From contig CAZAYY010000003.1 of NCBI GenBank assembly GCA_964489525.1, forward strand, positions 186,001-250,000: a stretch of DNA of 64,000 bases, given 5' to 3'. The notes beneath the pieces are model-generated. The model did not search any database and had not been told where the DNA came from. It saw nothing but the letters and a program-made list of their open reading frames with translations. Shown one piece after another: positions 1 through 7,429 of this stretch; positions within the stretch are counted from its first letter, which is position 1, and each line of letters starts with the position of its first letter. The stretch is from CAZAYY01 sp964489525. GTDB taxonomy: Bacteria; Chloroflexota; Anaerolineae; Anaerolineales; JABWBV01. A program made the translations under genes and the position numbers.

Positions 1-1
1 G

Positions 2-205
2 GGCATGAACACCGAAAAGGGTCGTTCAATTGTCACCGCTACGGTGCCCCTGGCTGAAATGCTGCGCTACACCACCGAGCTGCGCTCCATGACGGGCGGG
101 CGCGGTGTGTTTACCATGGAAGCATCGCACTACGAAACAGTCCCGCCGCACCAGGCGCAAGAAGTCATTGCTGCCCGCGCCAAGCACCACAAAGAAGAAG
201 AATAA
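2..205 (+). CDS. fusA: Elongation factor G, C-terminal end (partial)
   Basis: Only the last 67 or so codons are inside the window; the frame is open to the left edge. The visible residues match the C-terminal domain V of translation elongation factor G, the GTPase that drives tRNA/mRNA translocation on the ribosome: VPLAEMLRYTTELRSMTGGR, then a GVFTMEASHYE segment and a charged Lys/Glu tail. An ATG at position 5 is internal, not the true start. An intrinsic terminator follows directly. A ribosome-protection-protein paralogue with the same fold cannot be fully excluded from such a short piece. Confidence 0.85.
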   Translation, partial: GMNTEKGRSIVTATVPLAEMLRYTTELRSMTGGRGVFTMEASHYETVPPHQAQEVIAARAKHHKEEE

Positions 206-227
206 ACCTTTTTATCGCCAACTTTTC

Positions 228-269
228 CCAGGCGGGGCGGAACCCAGGTTCCCCCCGCCTGGTTTTTTT
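228..269 (+). terminator. Intrinsic terminator after fusA
   Basis: A perfect 10-bp GC-rich stem (228-237 CCAGGCGGGG with 253-262 CCCCGCCTGG) is followed by seven T residues. It lies 22 nt after the stop codon of the EF-G gene. Confidence 0.92.
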
Positions 270-346
270 AACGCCCACCCCTGAACCGAATCGGGGTAGG
301 GCGCCGGTTTCTATACAACCTGTGCGCGGATTTCCCAAAATCAGGG

Positions 347-390
347 TTCGGGTTCGCACAGGCGGCGAAGCCAGCCTGTGCGAACCCGAA
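347..390. repeat. 17-bp perfect inverted repeat
   Basis: Positions 347-363 and 374-390 are perfect reverse complements around a 10-nt centre that can itself pair (GGC/GCC). No T-run follows, so it is not a classical terminator. Its right arm lies about 10-25 nt upstream of the -10 box of the next gene and overlaps the place where a -35 would be. It could be an operator or a dispersed palindromic repeat. Confidence 0.7.
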
Positions 391-400
391 AAAGGTATGA

Positions 401-406
401 TAAAAT
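401..406 (+). promoter_or_regulatory. -10 box (TAAAAT), likely leaderless start
   Basis: TAAAAT ends exactly 6 nt before the ATG at 413, and no Shine-Dalgarno sequence is present between them. Transcription would begin at or next to the start codon, as in leaderless mRNAs. The same 6-nt spacing recurs at 10287-10292 and 30898-30903. Confidence 0.6.
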
Positions 407-412
407 CTGTCC

Positions 413-1615
413 ATGGTCAATGAAATTGAATTCGCCACCATGCTTGGGGAAACCGATGCCCGCGACCGGCTGTTGGACCTTCTTAAAGTCTTTGAAAGCC
501 GCGAGCGCATTCGAGTGAATGTCATCACCCTGGACTTGAACACAGGCAGCAATGACGTTTTTCAAACTGCCCTGCATCGCAATGGGCCCTGGGTGTCCGA
601 AATCAGCCCCATCTGGCTTTCCAGCCTGGTGGGAATGAACGCACTGCGGCCAGTTCCAAAGAACATTCAGCAATTAATTGGCGGCGAACCCGCCTACCTG
701 GGTGGTTTGTGGCAGTCTTGTTTCGTGGGGGGCTCAAGCGACCAGTGGGCTGTACCCTGGACCTCCGGCACTCAACTCATTTTCTACCGCCGCGACCTGC
801 TGCAGGCCGCAGGCGTGGACGAAACCACCGCCTTCAAAACCATTGAATCCCTGGAACGAACCCTGTCCGCGCTTAAGCAATATGGCGTAGCCCGGCCCAT
901 CGTGCTTAACACCCGCCAATCCATGAGCACACTGCACCGCATGTCCAGCTGGGTGTGGGGGCATGGCGGCAGTTTTGTGAGTGAAGACGGCCAAACACTC
1001 TTGTTCACCTCACCGGAAACGGTTGCCGGAATGCAGGCATTCTACCGCCTGGCGCGCTATATGGGTGCAGATGCCGCCAATATGGACGACGCCGCCCCGG
1101 CCGATTTGTTCTGGCGCGGTGAGGCTGCAGTTGTGGTGGATGGCCACTGGGTCTATTCTGGGCGGGTCAAAACATCCGATCCAAACCTGGTCAAAAACAT
1201 TGCCTTTTCGGGTCTGCCTGGTGTGCCCTACATTGGCGGCTCCCACCTGGCAGTCTGGCAGCATGCCCGTAACGCCGACCTGGCCTGGAAATTGGTGCGC
1301 TTTTTATCCAATTCACAAATCACCCCGCTTTTTCAAGGCCCCGACCAGATGCTGCCTGCCCGTTGGGACATCTTCCGCTCGATTGGTATGGAGCGTGATG
1401 CGTTCGTGCGCACCTGTGCGGAGTCCATTGACACAGGCCGGGTATTCACCTCAATGCGCGCCGGCATGTTAATTGAAAATCGCATGGCGGCTCCCCTGGC
1501 TGCCATCTGGCAGGAAGCCCTCAAAAACCCCGAAGCCGACCTGGCCGAAGCCATCCACCAACGCATTGCCCCGGTGGAAACCCGCCTGCAGCAAACCCTT
1601 AATGCCGGTTATTAA
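413..1615 (+). CDS. Family 1 extracellular-type solute-binding protein without signal peptide
   Basis: A 400-residue protein with the fold signature of the family 1 (sugar-type) ABC substrate-binding proteins: an N-terminal beta-alpha start containing FESRERIRVNV, a central YRRDLLQAAGV segment, and the SWVWGHGGSFVSEDG region seen in these proteins. Normally such proteins are secreted lipoproteins that hand sugars to an ABC permease. This one has no hydrophobic N-terminal segment and no lipobox, and the promoter almost touches the ATG, so a missed upstream signal peptide is unlikely. No permease or ATPase genes lie next to it. It may be a cytoplasmic sensor or scavenger, or it may pair with a remote transporter. 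A bidirectional terminator separates it from the convergent PAP2 operon. Confidence 0.75.
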   Translation: MVNEIEFATMLGETDARDRLLDLLKVFESRERIRVNVITLDLNTGSNDVFQTALHRNGPWVSEISPIWLSSLVGMNALRPVPKNIQQLIGGEPAYLGGLWQSCFVGGSSDQWAVPWTSGTQLIFYRRDLLQAAGVDETTAFKTIESLERTLSALKQYGVARPIVLNTRQSMSTLHRMSSWVWGHGGSFVSEDGQTLLFTSPETVAGMQAFYRLARYMGADAANMDDAAPADLFWRGEAAVVVDGHWVYSGRVKTSDPNLVKNIAFSGLPGVPYIGGSHLAVWQHARNADLAWKLVRFLSNSQITPLFQGPDQMLPARWDIFRSIGMERDAFVRTCAESIDTGRVFTSMRAGMLIENRMAAPLAAIWQEALKNPEADLAEAIHQRIAPVETRLQQTLNAGY

Positions 1616-1706
1616 GAACATTTTTTCTACTCCCTCATCCCCCTACTTCACCTTTGGGGCGAAGGCTGGAGGGTGGGCTTGAGCAATTCCCTTTTTTTCT
1701 TACCCC

Positions 1707-1746
1707 AAAAAAACGCCCGCCTCTTCAACTGAGGCGGGCAGTTTTT
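1707..1746. terminator. Bidirectional intrinsic terminator
   Basis: The 9-bp stem 1715-1723/1731-1739 has a run of A on its left (1707-1714, T-run for the minus strand) and TTTTT on its right. It can end both the rightward binding-protein gene and the leftward PAP2 operon. Confidence 0.9.
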
Positions 1747-1754
1747 CACATCCC

Positions 1755-2777
1755 TTATTTGGCTTTGCGCCTGGCCAAGCCAAGCCGCAGAAACGCGAGC
1801 GGTGCACCCCAGCCAATCCAGCCGCCCACAAGGGCATAGCGGATATAGCGCAGCAGGTAAGCCAGTGCTGTGTCTTGCTCGGCCAGCGGGGTTAGAACCA
1901 ACCCCAGCCCACGCCAAAACACCAACACCCCCACCAAACCCACCAGGTAGCGCAGTGCCCGTTTATACCACGGGCCGCTGGCATCCATCCAACCCTGCTG
2001 GTTGAACACCAAAAGCCCAACAATCAACCCCAAAAATGTACCTGCAACCGAAATTGGCCCTTCCAGGCTGAGTGGGTGAAAGTTGGTCACAGCATCCGGG
2101 TCCACAGCCCCGGCAATCACTTTGTAATTATTTGCCCATTGAGCGGGCATGCTGAAATCGGCAGAAACCTGCCCGGCAATCACCGCCAGCAGCACCATGG
2201 CCAGGGAAAAACCTGCCGCAGCCGCGATTTTGGCCTGCATCTTCAGCGGTTCAAACCAGCGTAAGAAGGGTTTTTCCAACAGGCCCACCCCCACAAGCAG
2301 CGCGATACCAATGGCCCAACCCACATACACATCGGTTGGGAAATGCACCCCCAGGTACATCCGCGAGAAGCCAATGCCAAAGATTACAATAACCGCCGCC
2401 AGCCACATCCACCAACGCCGCACCGAGGTCGCAATTCCTCCCCACACCGCAACTGCATTTTGGGAGTGGCCTGAAGGCAGGCCAAACGAAGTCTCAGGTG
2501 CACCCAAAAGCCGGATGCGGGCATCCGTCCAAAACGGGCGCGGCTCCTGCCAGAAGAGTTTAAAAGTGCTGTTCAGGCTGGTGGATAGGATCAAAAACAC
2601 GCCCACCCGCAGGCCAAGTTTCACATCAATGCACCAAAACAGGGCCGGAAAAACCAGGAAGTAAAAATCTTCATTGCCTAACGAGGTAAAAAAACTCATC
2701 AAGGGAATCAGCCAATCCCCAAGAGCCTGCAGTGCCAGGATCAATTCAATTCCGTTGTTTAATACGTTTTCGGGCAT
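1755..2777 (-). CDS. PAP2-family membrane phosphatase
   Basis: A multi-pass membrane protein of 340 residues with the three-part PAP2 acid-phosphatase signature: a KLFWQEPRPFW motif (K-x6-RP), then GLPSGHSQNA (PSGH), then SRMYLGVHFPTDV (SR-x5-H-x3-D). Family members dephosphorylate phosphatidic acid, undecaprenyl pyrophosphate or similar lipid phosphates at the membrane. About eight hydrophobic segments are visible. The start is set by GGAGG at 2786-2790, 8 nt before the ATG at 2777; the 26 extra codons upstream read into the preceding gene. It is the last gene of a three-gene leftward operon and its ribosome site lies inside the end of the hydrolase gene, which suggests translational coupling. 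The lipid substrate cannot be told from sequence. Confidence 0.88.
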   Translation of the reverse strand: MPENVLNNGIELILALQALGDWLIPLMSFFTSLGNEDFYFLVFPALFWCIDVKLGLRVGVFLILSTSLNSTFKLFWQEPRPFWTDARIRLLGAPETSFGLPSGHSQNAVAVWGGIATSVRRWWMWLAAVIVIFGIGFSRMYLGVHFPTDVYVGWAIGIALLVGVGLLEKPFLRWFEPLKMQAKIAAAAGFSLAMVLLAVIAGQVSADFSMPAQWANNYKVIAGAVDPDAVTNFHPLSLEGPISVAGTFLGLIVGLLVFNQQGWMDASGPWYKRALRYLVGLVGVLVFWRGLGLVLTPLAEQDTALAYLLRYIRYALVGGWIGWGAPLAFLRLGLARRKAK

Positions 2778-2778
2778 A

Positions 2779-3594
2779 TTATTTTCCTCCGTACGAGATG
2801 GTTTGTTTCTCCAAAAATTGCGCCAGAGCCTGGAAAAGCACCGGCTGTTCAACATCCTGAGTCACCAGGTGGCTGCTTTTTTCAAGCCAGACTCGTTCCT
2901 TGCGTGGGGTGGTCAGCCGGTTATAGATATAAACCATGTTTTGGAAAGGTACATAATCATCCACCCGAGAGTGAATCAGCAGTGTGGGAACATCAATGGC
3001 AGGAATCACCTGGTTGAGTTTTTCTAACAGTAAAACCAATTCTGCGCCAGCCCGGACCGGGTTTTTGGAATACGAAACATGCCCTGCCATGGTGGGTGTG
3101 CCGGTGTGCCGGTGGGCAGGTTTCGGGAGGAAGGGATATACCAGGCTGACTCCTTTAAGCAAGGCCACGCGAGCCCCGGTGGGCAGGCGCTGCAGCCGGC
3201 GCATATAGGGCCGCTTGGAAGGCACCACTGCCGGGGCTTCCATGGAAATCACCCCGGCCAATGGGCGCAGTTTTAACCCTGCAAATGTGAGGACCAGCGC
3301 CCCGCCCATGGACTGGCCGATTAAGACCACCTGTTTACAGTGAGGCTGCAGCATTTCCCAACCTTCTTCCAGGTTGGTCAGCCAATCCTGGTAGTGGGCC
3401 CGGTTCATATCAGCGGGTTGGGTGCCATGCCCAAACAGGCGGATACCCAACGCGGGGTAGCCCAGCGAAGCAAGGTATTCGCCCACCGGGCGCATTTCTT
3501 TAGGGGTGCTGGTGAAACCATGCACCAACAGACAGCCTGTGGCCCGGCTGCCCGGGTAGAAAAAGGGTTCGGTGGTTCGGATGATCTCAGGCAT
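2779..3594 (-). CDS. Alpha/beta hydrolase, carboxylesterase/monoacylglycerol-lipase type
   Basis: The 271-residue protein has the typical small-esterase layout: an N-terminal LLVHGFTSTPKEM oxyanion motif, the nucleophile elbow GQSMGGAL, then the acidic residue in HSRVDDYVPF and the catalytic His in SSHLVTQD. This resembles Est30-type carboxylesterases and bacterial monoacylglycerol lipases, which cleave short acyl esters or monoglycerides in the cytoplasm. No signal peptide is seen. The stop codon is 1 nt from the start of the PAP2 gene and the start is 2 nt from the end of the M24 peptidase gene, so the three are one transcript. A link to lipid turnover with the PAP2 phosphatase is an inference. 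Confidence 0.87.
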   Translation of the reverse strand: MPEIIRTTEPFFYPGSRATGCLLVHGFTSTPKEMRPVGEYLASLGYPALGIRLFGHGTQPADMNRAHYQDWLTNLEEGWEMLQPHCKQVVLIGQSMGGALVLTFAGLKLRPLAGVISMEAPAVVPSKRPYMRRLQRLPTGARVALLKGVSLVYPFLPKPAHRHTGTPTMAGHVSYSKNPVRAGAELVLLLEKLNQVIPAIDVPTLLIHSRVDDYVPFQNMVYIYNRLTTPRKERVWLEKSSHLVTQDVEQPVLFQALAQFLEKQTISYGGK

Positions 3595-3596
3595 TG

Positions 3597-4715
3597 CTAA
3601 GCAACAGGAATCACTTCGCGGGGCAGGCTGGTCAGGCAGTCAATACCCTCCGGCGTAACCACCACATCATCCTCAATCCGCACCCCGCCCCGGTTGGGCA
3701 AATAAATTCCAGGTTCGACGGTAAATACCATCCCGGTTTCCAGGATGGCCTGGTTATCCCCGCGAATGTAGGGTTCTTCATGCCCTTCCATGCCCAGGCC
3801 GTGGCCGGTGCGGTGGGTAAAATACACCCCATACCCTCCATCCACAATCACTTTGCGGGCTGCCTGGTCTACCGACCCGGCAGGTACTCCCGCCCGGGCA
3901 GCATTGCGCCCGGCTGCGTTAGCCGCCAGAACCAGTTCCCCAATCTTTTTCAACTCAGGGTCCACCTCGCCCACAGTGAAGGTGCGGGTGATATCGGAAT
4001 AATACTCGTCCACGGTTGCGCCCCAATCTATCACCAGCAAATCACCCGGTTGAATTTTGCGTTGGGTGGGGAAGGCGTGAGGGTTGGCGCTGTTTGGGCC
4101 GGAAGCCACAATGGGGAAAAAGGGTAAATCGGGGCTGGAGCCGCTGCGCAACAGCTGCAAGGTCAGCTCGGCGGCAAAATCGCGCTCGCTCATCCCTGGC
4201 TTGAACTGGCCCAGGGCAGCAATCAGTGCCTTTTCTGCGATTACAGCCGCAGCGCGCATGCTTTCAATCTCTGCCGGGCTTTTACGCACCCGCAAAGCAG
4301 CAATCATCTCCTGGCCATTGGTGAAAAGTGCCCCTGGGGCAGCTTCTTCCAGCAGGTTCATTTCGAGCAGCCGCATACGGCGGGGTTCAGCGCCAATCCG
4401 GGCATTTTGCAGCCCGGCGGCAGCCAGGGCTTTTTGGTAAGCAAAAACCCAGTGGTCTGGGGCTTCTTCGTATGGGAAATACTGGACTTCGTAAGGAAGC
4501 CCATGCAGCTTGGGAGTTTCCAGCTCGGGCAGCACCAGCACCGGGGCGCTGCCAGGCCGGAAGAGCGCCACCACCGGCCGCTCGCTCAGGTGAAAATGCA
4601 GGCCGGTCATGTAGGTCAGGCTTGGGCCAGGGTTGAGGGCCAGGGCGTCCAGGCCGCTGCGGGCGAGAAGCTCACCCAATTTACGCTGGCGTTCCAGCAG
4701 TGTCTGAATATCCAT
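3597..4715 (-). CDS. M24-family metallopeptidase (Xaa-Pro dipeptidase/aminopeptidase)
   Basis: The 372-residue protein has the creatinase-like N-terminal domain and the pita-bread catalytic domain of the M24 family. Visible metal ligands are the two Asp residues in DWGATVDEYYSDITRTF, the His in RTGHGLGMEGHEEP, the Glu in VFTVEPGIY and the Glu in GVRIEDDVVV. Such enzymes hydrolyse peptide bonds N-terminal to proline, usually with two Mn or Co ions, and recycle dipeptides in the cytoplasm. It is the first gene of the leftward operon with the alpha/beta hydrolase and the PAP2 phosphatase; an AGGAG lies 10 nt before its ATG. Dipeptidase versus aminopeptidase specificity cannot be decided here. 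Confidence 0.92.
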   Translation of the reverse strand: MDIQTLLERQRKLGELLARSGLDALALNPGPSLTYMTGLHFHLSERPVVALFRPGSAPVLVLPELETPKLHGLPYEVQYFPYEEAPDHWVFAYQKALAAAGLQNARIGAEPRRMRLLEMNLLEEAAPGALFTNGQEMIAALRVRKSPAEIESMRAAAVIAEKALIAALGQFKPGMSERDFAAELTLQLLRSGSSPDLPFFPIVASGPNSANPHAFPTQRKIQPGDLLVIDWGATVDEYYSDITRTFTVGEVDPELKKIGELVLAANAAGRNAARAGVPAGSVDQAARKVIVDGGYGVYFTHRTGHGLGMEGHEEPYIRGDNQAILETGMVFTVEPGIYLPNRGGVRIEDDVVVTPEGIDCLTSLPREVIPVA

Positions 4716-4751
4716 TTGGTTTTTGCTCCTGTTGTTTGCAAATCTCGGTTA

Positions 4752-4757
4752 ATTATA
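4752..4757 (-). promoter_or_regulatory. -10 box of the M24-hydrolase-PAP2 operon
   Basis: On the minus strand a perfect TATAAT lies 36 nt upstream of the M24 start codon. No good -35 is visible at 17 nt; the region there is T-rich. Confidence 0.6.
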
Positions 4758-4843
4758 AGCGAACTTTGGCAATCAAAAAAGCGCGTTAAAACAATCGGGG
4801 GCATCAAAATACGTTGAGAACCTGCAGCTCCAACCTTCAGACC

Positions 4844-4864
4844 CCACCCCAGGCTTTGGGGTGG
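4844..4864. repeat. 8-bp hairpin in gap-flanking region
   Basis: CCACCCCA (4844-4851) and TGGGGTGG (4857-4864) pair around a 5-nt loop. It lies in the low-complexity sequence just left of the assembly gap and may itself be affected by assembly problems. Confidence 0.5.
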
Positions 4865-4896
4865 AAGGAGCGGCAGGGGGGATGGAGATTGAGGGG

Positions 4897-4925
4897 GGTG
4901 GGGACCTGGACGATCACAGGCATTT
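4897..4925 (+). repeat. 29-bp direct repeat, left copy, at contig edge
   Basis: The 29 bases ending ...GATCACAGGCATTT immediately before the N run are identical to 5012-5040. The arrangement fits two contig ends that overlap but were not merged. Confidence 0.9.
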
Positions 4926-4935
4926 NNNNNNNNNN
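4926..4935. other. Assembly gap (10 N)
   Basis: Ten unknown bases. The 76 bases to the right (4936-5011) are poly-C/G-rich and of low complexity, unlike the rest of the window. No gene should be called across this point. Confidence 0.98.
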
Positions 4936-5011
4936 CCTGCACCCCCACCCTCCCGCCCCCCCCCCCCGCCACGGGGGCCACCCCCCCCCAGCGCGCACGG
5001 CCACCGCGGGC

Positions 5012-5040
5012 GGTGGGGACCTGGACGATCACAGGCATTT
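5012..5040 (+). repeat. 29-bp direct repeat, right copy
   Basis: An exact copy of 4897-4925. Normal-complexity sequence resumes directly after it. If the two copies are one genomic locus, 87 bp between the start of the left copy and the start of the right copy do not exist in the genome. Confidence 0.9.
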
Positions 5041-5079
5041 CTGACTTTAAGCAACTGCTGCTGTATTTGTGCAATTTAC

Positions 5080-5108
5080 TTGAACTCAAGCAGGTTTGCG
5101 GATATAAT
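5080..5108 (+). promoter_or_regulatory. Promoter of the fur-cbiMQO operon
   Basis: TTGAAC (5080-5085) and a perfect TATAAT (5103-5108) are separated by 17 nt. The predicted start of transcription, near 5115, falls inside the Fur-type palindrome at 5112-5129. Confidence 0.7.
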
Positions 5109-5111
5109 CTT

Positions 5112-5129
5112 ATTGCAAGTACTTACAAT
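5112..5129. promoter_or_regulatory. Fur/Zur/Nur-type operator
   Basis: The 18-bp ATTGCAAGTACTTACAAT matches its own reverse complement at 16 of 18 positions. It covers the expected transcription start, 8 nt before the ATG of the Fur-family gene. This fits metal-dependent self-repression of the regulator and the downstream metal transporter. Confidence 0.7.
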
Positions 5130-5137
5130 AATAACGA

Positions 5138-5614
5138 ATGATTAACAAAACCTCCTCCCTAAACCCGGCCATTACGAAACAGCTCCACGAGCGCGGCTTT
5201 CGAGTCACCCCACAGCGCCTGGCAATCCTGAAAATATTGCAAGATGCTGGCGGCCACCTGCTGCCCGTGGAGGTGTACCGCCGGGCTCAAGAAGTGCTGC
5301 CTGGGGTCACTGAGGCGACCGTTTACCGTACGCTCAGTTTCCTCGCGGAAGAAAAGCTGGCGTTGGTTGCTCACGTGGGCGGCGGGCAGTTGGTGTACGA
5401 GGGCACGTGTGATGCCCACCATCACCTGATTTGCCGCCGCTGTGGGGGTGAGGTTGAAGTGGCAGACGAACTGCTGCAAGGTGTGTTCAATCGTTTACAG
5501 CAAGATACCGGGTTTTTACTGGATAGTACGCACGTCACTTTTTTTGGCTTGTGCCCTGTCTGCCGCTTGTCCAATCCAGACGATATCGCACTGGATTCAC
5601 AGGGGAATGTTTAA
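5138..5614 (+). CDS. Fur-family metal-responsive repressor (Nur or Zur type)
   Basis: The 158-residue protein has the Fur layout: a winged helix at about residues 20-75 (RVTPQRLAIL, TEATVYRTLSFL), the hinge, and a dimerisation domain with the metal motif CDAHHHLICRRCG at 91-103. The paired CxxC motifs C99/C102 and C139/C142 form the structural zinc site. It precedes an ECF nickel/cobalt uptake operon by 41 nt, so the sensed metal is most likely Ni or Co, with Zn as the alternative. An operator-like palindrome overlaps its own promoter. In the family, the metal-loaded dimer blocks transcription of uptake genes when the metal is sufficient. The exact metal cannot be read from sequence. Confidence 0.88.
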   Translation: MINKTSSLNPAITKQLHERGFRVTPQRLAILKILQDAGGHLLPVEVYRRAQEVLPGVTEATVYRTLSFLAEEKLALVAHVGGGQLVYEGTCDAHHHLICRRCGGEVEVADELLQGVFNRLQQDTGFLLDSTHVTFFGLCPVCRLSNPDDIALDSQGNV

Positions 5615-5655
5615 GCGGAAAAACCAGGAGGATCTTTATTGAAAGGAGTAAATTC

Positions 5656-6600
5656 ATGAAACCTTTGCTTCGTCCTGTTGAACTACACATTCCCGATGGC
5701 TTTTTAAATGGGCCAATCTCGCTCATTTTTTGGTTGTTGACCATTGCCCTGATTGCCCTGGCAGTCTACCGCACGCGTGGCAAAGTTGCAGAACATCAAG
5801 TCCCACTGATGGGTGTGATGGCCGCTTTTATTTTTGCGGCCCAAATGATTAACTTCCCGGTGTTGGGCGGAACGTCCGGCCATCTACTGGGGGGCACCCT
5901 GGCGGCCATCACTCTGGGTCCCTGGCCTGCCATGCTGGTGATGACAGCAGTCATTGGCGTCCAGGCCCTGGTTTTTCAGGATGGCGGCCTATCTGCATTG
6001 GGTGCCAACATCTTCAACATGGGGCTGCTCACCGTAATGGTGACCTATGGCCTTTACCGTCTGGCAGCCGGGCGTTCGCAGAATGTACGGTTGGGGACGG
6101 CTTTTGTCGCGGCCTGGCTTTCTGTCATGGCCAGCGCCCTGGTCACATCCTTCCAATTGTGGCTTAGCGGCGCTTCTGCGGTGGGCGTGGTTTTCCCGGC
6201 CATGTTGGGGGTCCACGCCCTGATTGGCATCGGGGAGGGATTGATTACCGCTGCCGCCCTGGGTTTCATCTTCCGAACCCGGCCAGATCTCGTGGAAGGC
6301 GAAAAAACCGGCCAGCGCAGCACAGGGTGGGCGCTCACCGGCCTGGCGATTGCCCTGGTTGTGGTGCTGCTTTCTCCTTTTGCCTCCGGCGACCCCGACG
6401 GGTTGGAGCGAGTGGCCATAAACCTGGGTTTTATAGATACCGCCCTCGACCCAACCTATGAAATCCTGCCCGATTACACCATACCCTTCCTGGGCGAATC
6501 GGCCATTTCAACCATCCTGGCTGGGGCGATTGGTGGACTGCTGGTGGCTGGGCTGCTTTACGGATTGGTGCGCTTTTTACGCAGGTCTTCAACTACCTGA
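5656..6600 (+). CDS. cbiM: Energy-coupling factor Ni/Co transporter S component CbiM with PDGLE (CbiN-like) domain
   Basis: A 314-residue membrane protein. It carries the hallmark HIPDGFL motif at residues 11-17 and GGTSGHLLGG of CbiM/NikM, with about seven membrane segments, then an SPFASGDPDGLE stretch followed by a final membrane helix: the PDGLE domain that replaces a separate CbiN/NikN. It forms the substrate-specific core of an ECF importer for cobalt or nickel. The start at 5656 has AAAGGAG 8 nt upstream; a longer open frame from 5551 overlaps fur and is rejected. Oddly, the metal-binding HIPDG is preceded by ten residues, whereas in studied CbiM proteins this His sits right after the initiator Met. 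Cobalt would suit the B12-dependent reductase in this window (inference). Confidence 0.92.
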   Translation: MKPLLRPVELHIPDGFLNGPISLIFWLLTIALIALAVYRTRGKVAEHQVPLMGVMAAFIFAAQMINFPVLGGTSGHLLGGTLAAITLGPWPAMLVMTAVIGVQALVFQDGGLSALGANIFNMGLLTVMVTYGLYRLAAGRSQNVRLGTAFVAAWLSVMASALVTSFQLWLSGASAVGVVFPAMLGVHALIGIGEGLITAAALGFIFRTRPDLVEGEKTGQRSTGWALTGLAIALVVVLLSPFASGDPDGLERVAINLGFIDTALDPTYEILPDYTIPFLGESAISTILAGAIGGLLVAGLLYGLVRFLRRSSTT

Positions 6601-6617
6601 TGATAGGTCTTTATTAA

Positions 6618-7415
6618 ATGCACATTCACCAGTTCGATCATTACCAATCTGGCGACACGGCCATTCACCAACTTGACCCTCGGGTTAAACTGGTGATTAC
6701 CGTCGGGTTTATTTTTTCAAATGTGCTGCTGCCCGATGGCGCCTGGTGGGCCTTCCTGGGCGCCTGGTTGGTGGTGCTTGCCGCAAGTCTCTTCGCTGGT
6801 TTGAGCCCCCGCTTTCTGCTATCGCGATCCCTGGTGGCCTTACCCTTTGCACTGGCGGCAGTCACAGTAATTTTCACCCTTCCAGGCGAGCCTGTCCTCA
6901 GCGTTAAAGCGGGGCCATGGATCATCACTGCCACGGCGCCGGGATTGGTGCGCTTTACCAGCATTTTGCTGCGCAGTTGGGTGTCCATCCAGGCTGCCAT
7001 CTTGCTCACCGCGACCACAACCTTCCCAGACCTGGTCCACGGCATGCGCCACCTGCATTTCCCCACCATCCTGGTGGCAATCATCTCTTTTATGTACCGC
7101 TATTTGTTCGTGCTGGCCGATGAAGTGCTGCGGCTTTTGCGGGCACGCGAATCGCGCAGCGCAGGCGGCCTGGCCGGGCAAAAAGCGGGCGGAGGATTGG
7201 CCTGGCGCGCCGGGGTTGCAGGCAGTATGGCTGGCCAGCTTTTCCTGCGCAGCTACGAGCGCAGCGACCGGGTGTACCAGGCCATGCTGGCCCGCGGCTA
7301 CCAGGGAACCTTGCTAACCCTCAACACCCACATCATGCGCGCTGCCGATTGGACCGCACTGGCCATTGCCCTCACGGCAATCATCCTGGTCCATGGCATT
7401 GCCCGAATTTTCTAA
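6618..7415 (+). CDS. cbiQ: Energy-coupling factor transporter transmembrane T component CbiQ
   Basis: The 265-residue integral membrane protein begins MHIHQFDHY and contains the LDPRVKL motif typical of the start of CbiQ/EcfT. The cytoplasmic coupling helix motif ARESRSAGG (about residue 176) contacts the ATPase. About five to six membrane helices are visible. It joins the S component CbiM with the ATPase CbiO. It lies 17 nt after cbiM and 14 nt before cbiO, in the same operon. No clear ribosome site is seen before the ATG, which may reflect coupling to cbiM translation. Confidence 0.92.
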   Translation: MHIHQFDHYQSGDTAIHQLDPRVKLVITVGFIFSNVLLPDGAWWAFLGAWLVVLAASLFAGLSPRFLLSRSLVALPFALAAVTVIFTLPGEPVLSVKAGPWIITATAPGLVRFTSILLRSWVSIQAAILLTATTTFPDLVHGMRHLHFPTILVAIISFMYRYLFVLADEVLRLLRARESRSAGGLAGQKAGGGLAWRAGVAGSMAGQLFLRSYERSDRVYQAMLARGYQGTLLTLNTHIMRAADWTALAIALTAIILVHGIARIF

Positions 7416-7429
7416 TCCAGGTTATTTTT

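Noticed and set aside
4814..5145. Open frames that read through the N run
   Set aside because: They contain unknown bases and poly-C-derived proline runs next to an assembly gap, so they are not evidence of genes.
5615..5655. Possible metal or B12 riboswitch before cbiM
   Set aside because: Only 41 nt separate the genes, with just a ribosome site; regulation is better explained by the Fur-type operator.
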